Shown: piece after piece, positions 21,873-32,487 of the stretch
How positions within the stretch are numbered: the stretch's first letter is position 1
Layout: every line of letters starts with the position of its first letter
Source of the DNA: Halocafeteria seosinensis
Lineage: Eukaryota; Sar; Bigyra; Bicosoecida
Assembly (NCBI GenBank): GCA_001687465.1
Contig: LVLI01000338.1
Coordinates: 1-64,000, forward strand
Length of the DNA: 64,000 nt
Reading direction: 5' to 3'
Translations under genes and position numbers: made by a program
The notes under the pieces: model-generated
Told to the model about the DNA's origin: nothing
The model's database searches: none
What the model saw: only the letters and a program-made list of their open reading frames with translations

Positions 21873-24800
21873 TCATCGATTTCCTCTGTGCCGGCGAGCG
21901 AAACGTTGCCGCCGTAACTCTGAAAGAGTAGTCTTGCTTTTCGTGGCTACCTGAAGCACGCTTGGGCCAGTCGGAGCAATATGATTTAGCGATTGTGGCC
22001 GTGATCCTCTTTTCTTGGAGTTTTCAGTTGAGGTGTCGGAAGGAAGTACTGGAGTAAATTCTTTCCTCCAATGACTTCTTGGGTTCGACACGCGGCGATG
22101 GTCTTTGGCTTCGCGTGATAGCACGTCCCTCATACTGCCTTGGTGTCGGCGCCTCTTCGCTCTCTCGGAGAGAGGGTGAATGACTCCCTTTTGAATTTTG
22201 CCTCTAACTTGTCTGCTCTGAGGAGACGTCACCCCTAGTCCTCCTTGTTGATGACCATGCTTTGCTTGGTTGGCTGACAGCATTCTTAAGTTGGATCCCT
22301 TTGCTGCGGCGAATGCCAGTGTGCTCGCTTGAGAAGTACCTGAAGAGCCAACCCGATTAAACGAGGAACGACCTCTTGGAGCTGCTCTTTCACTGGATTT
22401 ATTGTCCTCTCCAGTGTCGACAGTAACCAATGGGGGAGGCTCAGCGAGAAGTTTTGCCTTCCACTGCCTCAATTTAAGCCTCGTTTTGTCTGCACTGCGC
22501 ATGTCCGCTGTATTGATTTGGCTAACCAGCGCCACCTGCACGGGTTCATGACTTGCACTATGTTTTGTCGCCGAGTCCAGCTTTGGTGCTGTTACTGATA
22601 CCACACGGACACTATCAGCAGCCGAAGAGGCACCCGACGTATACCCACAGAGGTCCACAAATAACACTAGCGGACTGCTTCCCGGGGAATTAGCAGCGAC
22701 TGCCGTATTTGCATTCATTTTGTCTATTCGTGTCTCACCTGAGCATGCCCTGGTTCTTGTAACACTCCGCTGCACCGCTCTTCGTTGTGAAAGTGCAAAG
22801 GCATCTGATGTTTGTTTTTGATCACCATCGTTCAAGGGATTGATACACGTCGCCTTGTTTGCTGGGTTTGCCAAAGGATTGACATTAACAAGCCCACTTT
22901 CTCCAATAGCGGCTTTGGACTTGACTTCTGAACTCTGTTTAGCTTCCAAGGCGCCAATCGGCGTTGCCAAGAAACTGCTGTGTTGGCTACCATCTGCTTG
23001 CATTTCTTTAAAGCCCCCCAGTGCCGTAGACTGTTGTATACTTGAGGACAGCTTGAAGCTTTCCACAGGTATCCCCAGCTGAGCTGCATATAAGTGTCGA
23101 GGGTCAGTGGTATCCCGTGCCATACTCGTATTTCGTCGCCTCTTAAAGACAATCAAAATAAGAATCACTAGCAGTAGCATAGAGAACACGGAAATCATCG
23201 CAACTTGAGCTGGTACCGGCACTAGCTCAGCCTGCTGTGACGACACACTACTGAGAACCTCAGTTTCCGTCGAAGCAGTGGGTGTAGGTGAACTTGACTC
23301 AGCCACTGTTCCATTACCATGCGGGGCTGAACCACTAGCAAGAATCGGAGAAGGACTGCTTGTTAGGTTGGAGGCGCTTCCGTTAGCAAGGGAAGAAGAC
23401 GTATTGGCTGAAGACGCTGTAGGAGAAACCGTCGTCGATACTCTTATACCAAGATGTTTCGATGCACTGGGATGGCTAAAAGCCGATGCCCCCATCAAGT
23501 CCGACTGTACAGGTGCAGCAGTAAAGGAAGAGTTTCCAGCAACGACTGCTGCACTCTTTGTGGCATTAATGCTCCAAACGAGCATCGCAGAAGTGTTGAA
23601 ATTTGCTCCAGAGGGTGCTGGACTTACATGAGCAGAAAACCCTGACGGTGATGCAGACGCACCGGCTGGACTGTCTAATGAGACAGTTTCAACTGGGTCG
23701 GCACTTTTTCCGGTTGTGTTGCTATCTAAACCTGATGAGCTTTCATTAAAGGCGCTAGCAGTTGCGACAGTTCCAGTTCTCGAAACCTTGGGTGTTTGCA
23801 TGATCAATTCACTACTTGATGACCCTGATGATTCGTTGATCGAGCTCAATGAATCATTGGGAGATTGAGAAGGCCTCACTAGATCAACCCTGCTACTGGT
23901 AGCCGCGCTGCTGAGAGGAGTCCAAATAGACTCCGGATATGCAGTACGTTGTACTAGAGAATGGGTACTTGCGATACTCGTTATTGCTTCAGTTGCATTT
24001 GCCCTTCTTGTCGAAGTTGGGCTAACCGTGCTTGAATCCGCTGAGGCCGAGGATGACGCAGCCGTCATTGGTGTGTTGGACCTGCTGACAAAACGATGCA
24101 TAGTACTGTTGTTGCTTTGGAAAGTGAAGGAAGCGTGAGTCGGCGTTGGACTTCCTGCTCTTGAAGAAGAACTGGTAGACGAACTTGGCACACTCTCGAG
24201 AGGGGTGCTTGATGTGGACGGCGTGCTCGCGAGAGTTGAGCTTCTGGATACCGTATCGGAAATTGATGCGTTTGAAGAAGGTGAGCTAAAGCTAGTATTA
24301 GACGCTGGACTCGTAGCAGCAGCAGCTGTATCGCCTGGCATAGTAGAAACAATATCACTGAAGTTTGATGATGTCGCAATACTAAAGCCAAAGGTTGCCA
24401 CAGTGGGGCCAAAAGCGGTCGGAATAATGGAGATCGATGGGGAAATGCTGCGAGGGCTGCTCGTCGAAGCAGTACCGCTGCTGGTGCTAGACCGAGTTTC
24501 AGTCGGTATGTCCATGCTAGATACTAACGGAGGCGAGTAAATCACAGAGGATGAGACAGTTGATATCCGTGACCCTGACGGGGTTATAGTTGGTGAACTA
24601 GTTTCCGATTGCTCCGCCGTAGGACTAGCCGCTTTGGCAGTTGAATGCGTCGGTGAGTCGGACGGATCCCTAGAGCTAGTTGTTGAGAATGAAGCAGATG
24701 AGCTTTCTGCTGTTGCCGCACTGGTGCTTTGTGAGACAGGTATCGAGTTAGCGGAAGTAGCTGAGGCACTCATTGTCCATAGCATATCTGATTTTGTAGA

Positions 24801-27800
24801 GGAGCTAGACTCACTGGGCGACGTAGAAACGAATGCCCTTGATGAGATGGAGCCGCTACTTGTGGGACTTGAGCTACCCTTTGACGATGTTGATCTTGAG
24901 CAGCTTGGTGACGAGAATGGACTTGTGGAAACAGATAAGTTTGACGTAGAAGATTCACTGCTGTTTGCACTGTCCGTTGTGATCTGCGTTTCCGACGGAC
25001 TACTGGACGATGTCGAGGTAACGTGTGGGGTTGACGCGAACGGTCCAGTACATGTAGGGCTGGTGCTCTGCTTTTCCGATGGAATAATTGACGGCGTCGG
25101 AGAGCTTGGCTCGCTTGATGATGATGATGGGCTCTTGGAAACCGATGGGGTCGACGCGAACGACCCACTACTTGTTGGACTAGCCATTGCGCTCTGAGTC
25201 GGTGATGGGTTGATTGACGTAGTCGAAGAGCTTGACCAGTTTGGTGAAGAGGACGATGCCTTGGAAATGGAGGACGTGGGCGTCAATGATCCACTACTTG
25301 TTGCGCTCTGCGACGTGGCTGACGAACTTGACGAGCTTGAAGACGAAAGAGTCGTGGTAGCGGATGAGGTCACAGTGGATGACTCGCTACCTGCAGGACT
25401 CTTGAGAGAGCTCTGCGTGCCCGATTCACTACTCGTAGGACTCTTGGTAGCGCTCCACCTTTCTGATGGAGTAGCTAACGACGTTGAAGGGCTGAACTCC
25501 TTTGGTGTTAACAATGGGCTCTTGGAAACGGAAGAAGTCGCCATGAGGGATCCAGTACTTGTTGAACTAACTGTTCCGCTCTTAGTTGCTGACGGAGTGT
25601 TTGACGTGCTCACGGAACTCGAGGAGCTTGGCGGGGAAGACGGAATCTCTGAAATTGATGAGGTCGGCGTTGTGAATGCACTCTTTGTAGTACTTGTGGT
25701 GGCCGAGAGAGTGTTTGACATGGTCGAGGAGCTTGACCAACTTGGCGAAGAAGATGGATACTCGGAAACCAATGAGGTCGGTATGAATGATCCGCTCCCT
25801 GTAGGAATTGTGGTGACTGAGGGAGTGTTTGACCTGGTCGCGGAGCTTGACCAACTTGGCGAAGAAGATGAATTTTCGGAAACCGATGCGTTCGGTGGGA
25901 ATGATCCGCTCCCTGTCGGGCTTTTGGTGGCCCTTTGTGCGCCGGTTGGAGTGTTTGGCGTCATTGACGAGTTTGACCATCTTGACGAAGAAGATGGAGT
26001 CTCGCAAAGGGATGAGCTCGGCGTCAAAGATCCACTCCTTGTATAACTTGCGGTGGCGCTATGCGTTTCTGTAGGAGTGTTCGGAGCGCTCAAGGAGCTT
26101 GACCCGCTCGGTGAAAACGACGAAGTCTCGGAAGCGGAGGAAGTAGGCGTGAAAGACCCACTCCGTGTTGAACTTGTGCTGACACTGTGTGTTGCTGACG
26201 GAGTATTTGACATGGTCGAGGAGCTTGACCCGCTCGGTGAAAACAACGAAGTCTCGGAAACGGAGGAAGTAGGCGTGAAAGACGAAGTCTCGGAAACGGA
26301 GAAAGTAGGCGTGAAAGACTCACTCCGTGTTGGACTTGTGCTGATACTGTGTGTTGCTGACGGAGTATTTGACATGGTCGAGGAGCTTGACCCGCTCGGT
26401 GAAAACGACGAAGTCTCGGAAACGGAGAAAGTAGGCGTGTAAGACTCACTCCGTGTTGGACTTGTACTGACACTGTGTGTTGCTGACGGAGTATTTGACA
26501 TGGTCGAGGAGCTTGACCCGCTCGGTGAAAACGACGAAGTCTCGGAAACGGAGAACGTAGGAGTGGAAGACTCACTCCGTGTTGGACTTGTGCTGACACG
26601 GTGTGTTGCTGACGGAGTATTTGACATGGTCGAGGAGCCTGAGCCACTCGGTGAAAACGACGAAGTCTCGGAAACGGAGGAAGTAGGCGTGAAAGACTCA
26701 CCCCGTGTTGGACTTGTGCTGACGCTGTGTGTTGCTGACGGAGTATTCGACATGGTCGAGGAGCTTGAGCAGCTTGGGGACGAGGACGGAGTCTTCGAGG
26801 CTGATGACGTCGACGTTGGAGTGTCACTATTTGTTGCGCTCTGTGATGCCAACGCAAGATTTGATACTGTGGAGGAGCTTGACCCGCTTCGTGATAAAGA
26901 TGGCGTTGTCGAAGAGCTGGAGGTTGCGGTCCTCGTTACCGGTGGAGTTTCTGATGCTGCTGTAGCGCTAGACCAGCTGGGTGATGACGATGAAGTAATC
27001 GATCTCGATTTTGTTGCTATGGATGATTCACTACTGCTGGGGCTCCTTGACTCAGTCGTGGTTGGGGTGGTTGAGCTTGAAATTGAAGGGGTAGATGTGA
27101 TCGTCCTCGACGGACACAGAGAGTCTTCATACTTCGGAGGTATATCTAATAAATTTTCCTGCAATTCGGGGAAAGGATAATCACTTGTGTGTTGGCGAAA
27201 AACCCATATAGAAGAGGGCCACTTGTAATCTTCACGGCGATAAAGCTGACCCCTGATACGATTTAAATCACCTGAGTTGCCTTCGTTCGTGAACGTTGCC
27301 TCGTCTTCCATGTCGTTCACGAGCCTCGTTTTGTCTGTACTGCCGTCGCTGGTATCAGCACTGTGAACTGAGTACGTTACACTGACTTCTGCCTCAGAAG
27401 AGACACCCCCTATCAAGAACGACACAGGGCAAGATAACGCATATACATTTCTCACATGCACTATACCACCGCTGGTCCCCGTTGCCGCTCCACATATGGT
27501 ACCTCCATTCGTTCCTCTGTCTCTAATAGCTCCTGTGGTGTAGCAGTTCTGAATTTCAACGCTGCTCTGGTCTCCGTTAGCTGTTTGGACACCGCTAATA
27601 CCACCTGCCCTGTCACCTAAAACATCTCCGGTAGCAAAACATTGGGATACGACAACCGTTCCAAGTGAAGCTGCTGCGCGAGCGCCGCATAGTCCCCCGG
27701 CACCATCGCCTACAATATTTCCAGTTGAATAGCTTTTGGTTATTTCCCCAAAACCTTCCGTTCCAGCACCGGAACCAGCGATACCTCCACTCATTACTCC

Positions 27801-29888
27801 CTTAATCTCGCCATTAGAACTACAATGATCGACTTTGAAGTACTGCTGTCCATGCCGAATAATGAATCCCCCATCTGCAGCCGTGCTGCCCTTCCGCGTG
27901 TGCACATTTTTTATGATAGGAGCCGTTTCGCGGGAATGGACATTGGTATTGACAACAAATATCCCTGGGAACTCCTGAAATCCCTCCAAGTCCGTAACGT
28001 ATCCTTGCCCGTCAAAGGTCTGACTGGAATTCAGGAAGATGGGACTATTATTTGTATCCCTCCATTTGATATCGCATATTTGCACTAACAGCTTTGATTC
28101 GTCACATTTTGTGATACAGTCCACATCATCTCGAATTTTCCCGCAGCGAATGCACTCCGTTTGTTCGGTATCAGGTTCATACCCCCGGGGGCATTCCCGG
28201 CATTCTAGGTCTTGCTCATCGGCAACTGTACCAAACGGACACTGTACACACACTGTTCTGTCTTCATCTGGTTCCTCTCCTTGTTCGCATTCGCGGCATT
28301 CGAAATCTTCCTCACCAGCAACTGTACCGGACGGACATGGTATGCACTCTTTTCTGTCTTTGTCTGGTTGCTCTCCTTGTTCGCATTCGTGGCAATCTGA
28401 ACTGGATTCCTCAGCAACAGTACCTGCGGGACATGATTCGCATGTCGCCTGGTTCTCCTTTGGCTTTTCACCATGCGAACAGGAGTGACACTCAGACTCA
28501 GCCATAGTAGACACCTGATGTACCGGGCAGTCTGTGCATTCATCGTGATCCTCCGTGGGCTGGAAACCTACTCCACAGGCTTTGCACTTCATGTCTTGCT
28601 CTGGTCCACACAACGGTTCCGGATTTCTTCGTAAAAGTGGAAAGTGACGTAATGCACGCTCAGGAGGGATAAACCAAACCGCATCTGACCAGATTTGGTC
28701 GTCGTTAGTTTCGTAGAGTCGGTTCCGAATAACCTCCACAGTATCACAATTTCCCTCCATTTCAAGGATTTCTGCAGGCCAGTCCACATCCGAATCGATT
28801 ATGCGCTCCACCGAACGATGCACAGAGAACTTAACGGTCACTCTTTGTGGTGGGTCTCCACCTGATGTTCCAATGCCTCCAATCATATATGGTCTTTCTT
28901 CTGAGAGCATGTATGTGTTTTCGATCGTCACCATGCCACCATGGATCGCCGTTTTGGCTCCACATATTCCACCAGTGTTGGTATTGCTTTTAAGGATCCC
29001 TGTGGAATATGAGTCACGTATATCGAGATCTCCTTCGCTATGTGCTGCGCCGGCACCTGTCAATCCTCCAGAGTCTTCCCCCGCAATATCTCCCGTGGAG
29101 AAACACTGGGATATGTCTAGATCACCACCATCTCTACCAGCGTTCGCTCCCACGATACCACCCGCACGGTCTCCTTCAATTGTACCAGTGGAATGAGAAC
29201 GCTTTATCGAAGCTTTCCCTTCGTATGCACTATCGGCACCGGCGATTCCGCCACTTCCCTCTCCCGCTATCGTTCCTGTCGAGCTGCAACTATCGACTTT
29301 GAAAAACTGTTGCTCCACTTGAACAACAAAGCCAGCTCTAGCAGCCGTAGAGCCCCCAATAATGCGCACATTTTTTATAGTCGGGGCATCTTCAAAGCTT
29401 TTCACCTCAGAGCTTATTTTGAATAAACCAATGAATGACTCCACCTCTCCCAAATCTATTTTATACCCTTGTCCGTTGAAGCTCTCCCTGGGTTTCAGCA
29501 AGATGTAATCGTCATTTTCGTAGTCTCCCCACTCAATGCTATCCGTTTGAAGTAACTGGCCATGTTCGTCAGATTTAATCCAACCAACCTCATTCCTCAA
29601 ATTCGTCATGCTACATATTAGCGGTGGAGCGAAACACAGCAGTAAGAACACTAGTAAGTGGACGCTACTTGGTGATACTCTCGGGAGTCGGCGTCGCTGG
29701 GACTGTAAAGCAGGACAGTGAGCTAAAGATGACGATTTTCTGTTAGACTGCACATTCCTACGGTAGCATCCCAGCTTTGAGTCTTCCTCTTCTACACGAA
29801 TCCGCAGTGCATGTTGCACGACCACCACCAAAGCATCAAGTGCTAGCAAGAGGCGACTCAAATAAGCACTGGAGCCAACATTCATCAT
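21873..29888 (-). CDS. GLUG-stalk family protein D, two heads with a Cys-rich linker
   Basis: A single 2671-codon frame with ATG at 29888. The leader has two hydrophobic segments (LLLALDALVVVVQHAL, and VHLLVFLLLCFAPPLICS just before the head). Head 1 (about residues 95-420) has four GLUG-type repeats. Residues 426-590 form a Cys-rich linker with about four units of CxxCxxGxxPxxxxxxC (for example CPAGTVAEESSSDC), resembling GCC2/GCC3 or TNFR-like repeats. Head 2 (590-930) has four repeats. The stalk (about 930-2210) is almost only Ser, Thr, Pro and contains a 42-residue tandem array. The membrane helix (AMISVFSMLLLVILILIVF, near 2222) ends KRRRN, followed by a 430-residue tail with all family blocks: YAAQLGIP, VNPLA, FVDLC, VRVVSVTAPKL, RLKLRQWKAKLLAEPPPL. 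It is intact, the longest canonical-type member here, and the closest relative of A. Confidence 0.9.
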   Translation of the reverse strand: MMNVGSSAYLSRLLLALDALVVVVQHALRIRVEEEDSKLGCYRRNVQSNRKSSSLAHCPALQSQRRRLPRVSPSSVHLLVFLLLCFAPPLICSMTNLRNEVGWIKSDEHGQLLQTDSIEWGDYENDDYILLKPRESFNGQGYKIDLGEVESFIGLFKISSEVKSFEDAPTIKNVRIIGGSTAARAGFVVQVEQQFFKVDSCSSTGTIAGEGSGGIAGADSAYEGKASIKRSHSTGTIEGDRAGGIVGANAGRDGGDLDISQCFSTGDIAGEDSGGLTGAGAAHSEGDLDIRDSYSTGILKSNTNTGGICGAKTAIHGGMVTIENTYMLSEERPYMIGGIGTSGGDPPQRVTVKFSVHRSVERIIDSDVDWPAEILEMEGNCDTVEVIRNRLYETNDDQIWSDAVWFIPPERALRHFPLLRRNPEPLCGPEQDMKCKACGVGFQPTEDHDECTDCPVHQVSTMAESECHSCSHGEKPKENQATCESCPAGTVAEESSSDCHECEQGEQPDKDRKECIPCPSGTVAGEEDFECRECEQGEEPDEDRTVCVQCPFGTVADEQDLECRECPRGYEPDTEQTECIRCGKIRDDVDCITKCDESKLLVQICDIKWRDTNNSPIFLNSSQTFDGQGYVTDLEGFQEFPGIFVVNTNVHSRETAPIIKNVHTRKGSTAADGGFIIRHGQQYFKVDHCSSNGEIKGVMSGGIAGSGAGTEGFGEITKSYSTGNIVGDGAGGLCGARAAASLGTVVVSQCFATGDVLGDRAGGISGVQTANGDQSSVEIQNCYTTGAIRDRGTNGGTICGAATGTSGGIVHVRNVYALSCPVSFLIGGVSSEAEVSVTYSVHSADTSDGSTDKTRLVNDMEDEATFTNEGNSGDLNRIRGQLYRREDYKWPSSIWVFRQHTSDYPFPELQENLLDIPPKYEDSLCPSRTITSTPSISSSTTPTTTESRSPSSSESSIATKSRSITSSSSPSWSSATAASETPPVTRTATSSSSTTPSLSRSGSSSSTVSNLALASQSATNSDTPTSTSSASKTPSSSPSCSSSSTMSNTPSATHSVSTSPTRGESFTPTSSVSETSSFSPSGSGSSTMSNTPSATHRVSTSPTRSESSTPTFSVSETSSFSPSGSSSSTMSNTPSATHSVSTSPTRSESYTPTFSVSETSSFSPSGSSSSTMSNTPSATHSISTSPTRSESFTPTFSVSETSSFTPTSSVSETSLFSPSGSSSSTMSNTPSATHSVSTSSTRSGSFTPTSSASETSSFSPSGSSSLSAPNTPTETHSATASYTRSGSLTPSSSLCETPSSSSRWSNSSMTPNTPTGAQRATKSPTGSGSFPPNASVSENSSSSPSWSSSATRSNTPSVTTIPTGSGSFIPTSLVSEYPSSSPSWSSSSTMSNTLSATTSTTKSAFTTPTSSISEIPSSPPSSSSSVSTSNTPSATKSGTVSSTSTGSLMATSSVSKSPLLTPKEFSPSTSLATPSERWSATKSPTSSESGTQSSLKSPAGSESSTVTSSATTTLSSSSSSSSSATSQSATSSGSLTPTSSISKASSSSPNWSSSSTTSINPSPTQSAMASPTSSGSFASTPSVSKSPSSSSSEPSSPTPSIIPSEKQSTSPTCTGPFASTPHVTSTSSSSPSETQITTDSANSSESSTSNLSVSTSPFSSPSCSRSTSSKGSSSPTSSGSISSRAFVSTSPSESSSSTKSDMLWTMSASATSANSIPVSQSTSAATAESSSASFSTTSSRDPSDSPTHSTAKAASPTAEQSETSSPTITPSGSRISTVSSSVIYSPPLVSSMDIPTETRSSTSSGTASTSSPRSISPSISIIPTAFGPTVATFGFSIATSSNFSDIVSTMPGDTAAAATSPASNTSFSSPSSNASISDTVSRSSTLASTPSTSSTPLESVPSSSTSSSSRAGSPTPTHASFTFQSNNSTMHRFVSRSNTPMTAASSSASADSSTVSPTSTRRANATEAITSIASTHSLVQRTAYPESIWTPLSSAATSSRVDLVRPSQSPNDSLSSINESSGSSSSELIMQTPKVSRTGTVATASAFNESSSGLDSNTTGKSADPVETVSLDSPAGASASPSGFSAHVSPAPSGANFNTSAMLVWSINATKSAAVVAGNSSFTAAPVQSDLMGASAFSHPSASKHLGIRVSTTVSPTASSANTSSSLANGSASNLTSSPSPILASGSAPHGNGTVAESSSPTPTASTETEVLSSVSSQQAELVPVPAQVAMISVFSMLLLVILILIVFKRRRNTSMARDTTDPRHLYAAQLGIPVESFKLSSSIQQSTALGGFKEMQADGSQHSSFLATPIGALEAKQSSEVKSKAAIGESGLVNVNPLANPANKATCINPLNDGDQKQTSDAFALSQRRAVQRSVTRTRACSGETRIDKMNANTAVAANSPGSSPLVLFVDLCGYTSGASSAADSVRVVSVTAPKLDSATKHSASHEPVQVALVSQINTADMRSADKTRLKLRQWKAKLLAEPPPLVTVDTGEDNKSSERAAPRGRSSFNRVGSSGTSQASTLAFAAAKGSNLRMLSANQAKHGHQQGGLGVTSPQSRQVRGKIQKGVIHPLSERAKRRRHQGSMRDVLSREAKDHRRVSNPRSHWRKEFTPVLPSDTSTENSKKRGSRPQSLNHIAPTGPSVLQVATKSKTTLSELRRQRFARRHRGNR
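25594..26866 (-). repeat. 126-bp tandem repeats in the stalk of D
   Basis: Marker positions at 25822, 25948, 26074, 26200, 26362, 26488, 26614 and 26740 are 126 bp apart, except one step of 162 bp. That step contains an extra 36-bp partial duplication. Older copies at 25594 and 25708 are shortened by 12 bp. Each unit encodes 42 residues with SETSSFSPSGSSSSTMSNTP and SATHSVSTSPTRSES. The central copies are the most alike and the outer ones are diverged, as expected of expansion by unequal exchange. Confidence 0.93.
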
Positions 29889-32487
29889 CCGCCACTAAAT
29901 TCCAAAGAAATAAAGAAGCCTCAGCCTCGATCTCAAGTAGTGCTAGTTAGCGGTTGATAGTTTGGTCATGTAAGAATAAGGATTTCTCCTTTGTTTCTTC
30001 CCGCACTACTTGGCAGGGAACCGGGAATTGGCTGTTTGTTGGCAAGACCGGCGGCAAAAAATAATCTCCCGATGTCCAACGACACCAGTCCCTTTCTCCT
30101 TGTTATAATCGACTCTTTTTTTTTCTCAATGTCCCCGGGTAATGAATATTAAAGCCATTAAAAAGTAGATCGATAAATATCCTGGGAAGACCATCTGCAA
30201 CGGTCCGTATTGCGAAATCGAACGGTCTATCGTTTTTTCTTTGTTGGCGAATCGTCGAAGGGGGGAAAGTGCGATAGCTTGTTCTCGCCCGCAAAGAACG
30301 ACCATAAAATGCGTATTTACAGATACAGAACCGACGTGGAACAATAAGTTTAAAAAACAGAGGGTCGTTATTCACAACAAAAACAATACATCATGAAGGT
30401 GTAGTCTTCGTGTTCGAGGCGCCCAGGGCGGGGCCGGGGGATCCCACCTGCGGAAGGACTCGTTCTTAATGCTCGAAGTGCGATGTAACCTAGCCATGAG
30501 CAAGGCGTATACGATTGCATCAGTCCTGCTGTTTGTGTCGCAAGTAGAAACAACGCAGAAAGACGGACAACTTGACGTGCGATTGAGCGGACACATCAAA
30601 CTTCCTCCCAAACTGACACCGACCTGCAGAAATGCAAGTGGCACCTCTCGGTGATAGTTAAATGAATTACACAAATGAATGGTCGTACTTATTTAAATCA
30701 TGATGCGCCATGAGAACAACGTGTCGCTGTAGGAATTCATACTACGTGAATGGCTTCAGTTTTCACAGCCATGGTATGTGCTGGCCAACAGTACTGAGTA
30801 AGATAGAGGAATTGTGGCAAACTATTGTGCATGCATAGTTGCTCGATTGGCGCTAAAAGTGGATACTTAACCCTTCAAAACTTCTGGCTATAGTCTCAAG
30901 GAAGACAAGAGTCATGATCGTTAGCACAGAAGGCATCCAACATCACGTCTTCCAAGTGCACTACTTTTTCTTGCACTGGACTTTCCGGGGTGGAATGAAT
31001 AGCGGCGCGTGCTAGAGCCGATTTCCGCTGTATTGAGCTCTCGTAATTTTCCTCTTTCCTCTTGCGCCTACCGGTGAGTTTGACTTGCTAGATTGGAGAG
31101 AACCCTGCGTCGTGTTGAATGCCTGTCTAAAACCGGCGATACAGAGTCCTTTGAGGAGCTTATCGATGGTAGTAGCGAAACCGAAGAAGTGGATGTAGGG
31201 GATCCACTGCTTGTGAGGTTTGTGATGGAGCATTCCGTTTCCGACGATAACAGTTCTGATGAGGAGGATGACATCGGTGTACAACTTGACCAGGTCGCTG
31301 ACAACCCACTCCTTGAATCCGTGACGGTAAGGAGTACCCGTCATCTATGGGTTTGTGTCACGTGAAACTGCGGAACTTGTGCAGCTCGTGCTTGCTTGCA
31401 ATCTCCGACTGCACCCTGTCTGATGCTTCCAATGTGACTACTGTTATTAGTGCTGATGACAATTCCTCTTTTGCAGCGGCAGGACAAGAGTGGCCGCACG
31501 TAAAATGCGACTTCCTCTGCCATTGGCAATTCAGAAAGAGACTAAAACAAAACCTTTTGCGTTCCAAGTAGCCAAACTCTCCAAGCCGGTCAGCAGGGTT
31601 CTCGGCTGGTACGCTATGATCTCTTGCCCGAACATTACGTACCGACATGTGCATCCTCAAGTGTGGAAGGGCGCACGCACATATACTGTCGATCGCACCG
31701 AGACCTATATCGTATTGTGCCACATTATTTTTTCTTTCATTGTACATAGAATGGTTTTGAGGCTGGTCTAGTCTGTGACTGCGCCACGTGGCGGATGGTG
31801 ACACATGCTTCGCTGAGCTCGCTAAGTGAGTATAAGGAAATATTGAATGAGTGGGTACTTGATGGTCTAATCAAACACAATGACGTGTGAATTGGCTTCA
31901 TTCCGGCTAGTGGAGTACCATCGCGAATTCTCAGCAAATCTATTTCAATAATGTAGGTGCCGGGGTGTACGTTGCAGCATCGAGTACATTACTGATTCGT
32001 CGTTGCAACAGCGCTACAACTGCTATTTTGGGGCAACATTTGCCCTCAGATTAAATAAGAAATGCAAAACCTGCTGTATGGCATCAATCAACAATTTCTT
32101 CCTGTATTTTCTGGAGACTCCATTTTGAAACTTCAAACAGGCACCGCAGACGTATCGGACACGTGATTCAACCGGTTGTCACCCTTCACTTTGATGATGC
32201 TCAGCGATGCCTTCAAACCATTTCGACTTCGGGCCAGTTCCAGAACTAGGTCACGGACTATGCACTAGCGTCAATATACAAACGACAGAAATAGCTCAAT
32301 AGGCAAGTTCACATCACTTGGTTCGCCTCAGAGAATTAAACGTGTAAGGACTTCCTTACATCGGCGGAAGACTCACCAAATAACTGCATGCGATATTTGG
32401 CCAGTGGGACAGAGAATATGGGATTCATGTGTAAGCACTATGAAGGAACAGAGTATATGAATTCCATATCATCAGGAATGTTTTTGT
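29889..32487. other. Intergenic stretch between D and the WD40/EF-hand gene
   Basis: The upstream region of D and downstream region of the WD40 gene, 2.6 kb. One stalk relic is present at 31068-31304. Other short frames (30103-30375 -, 31358-31804 -) show no recognisable domain. A poly-T run lies near 30116-30125. Confidence 0.4.
31068..31304 (-). pseudogene. Relic of a D-like Ser/Thr stalk
   Basis: The minus-strand frame reads TSSGSPTSTSSVSLLPSISS and neighbouring Ser-rich sequence, similar to the stalk of D in composition and phrase (SGSxTPTSSVSE). It loses similarity at both ends and has no attached helix or tail. Low complexity makes the homology less certain than for the other relics. 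Confidence 0.5.

Noticed and set aside
25210-26857. Long open frames antisense to and overlapping the stalk of D (25210-26046 +, 26053-26442 +, 26500-27180 +, 26090-26857 -)
   Set aside because: They arise because a Ser/Thr codon repeat with period divisible by three is open in several frames. Their compositions (Val/Glu/Asp-rich or Arg/Gln-rich) are reading-frame artefacts of the D stalk.
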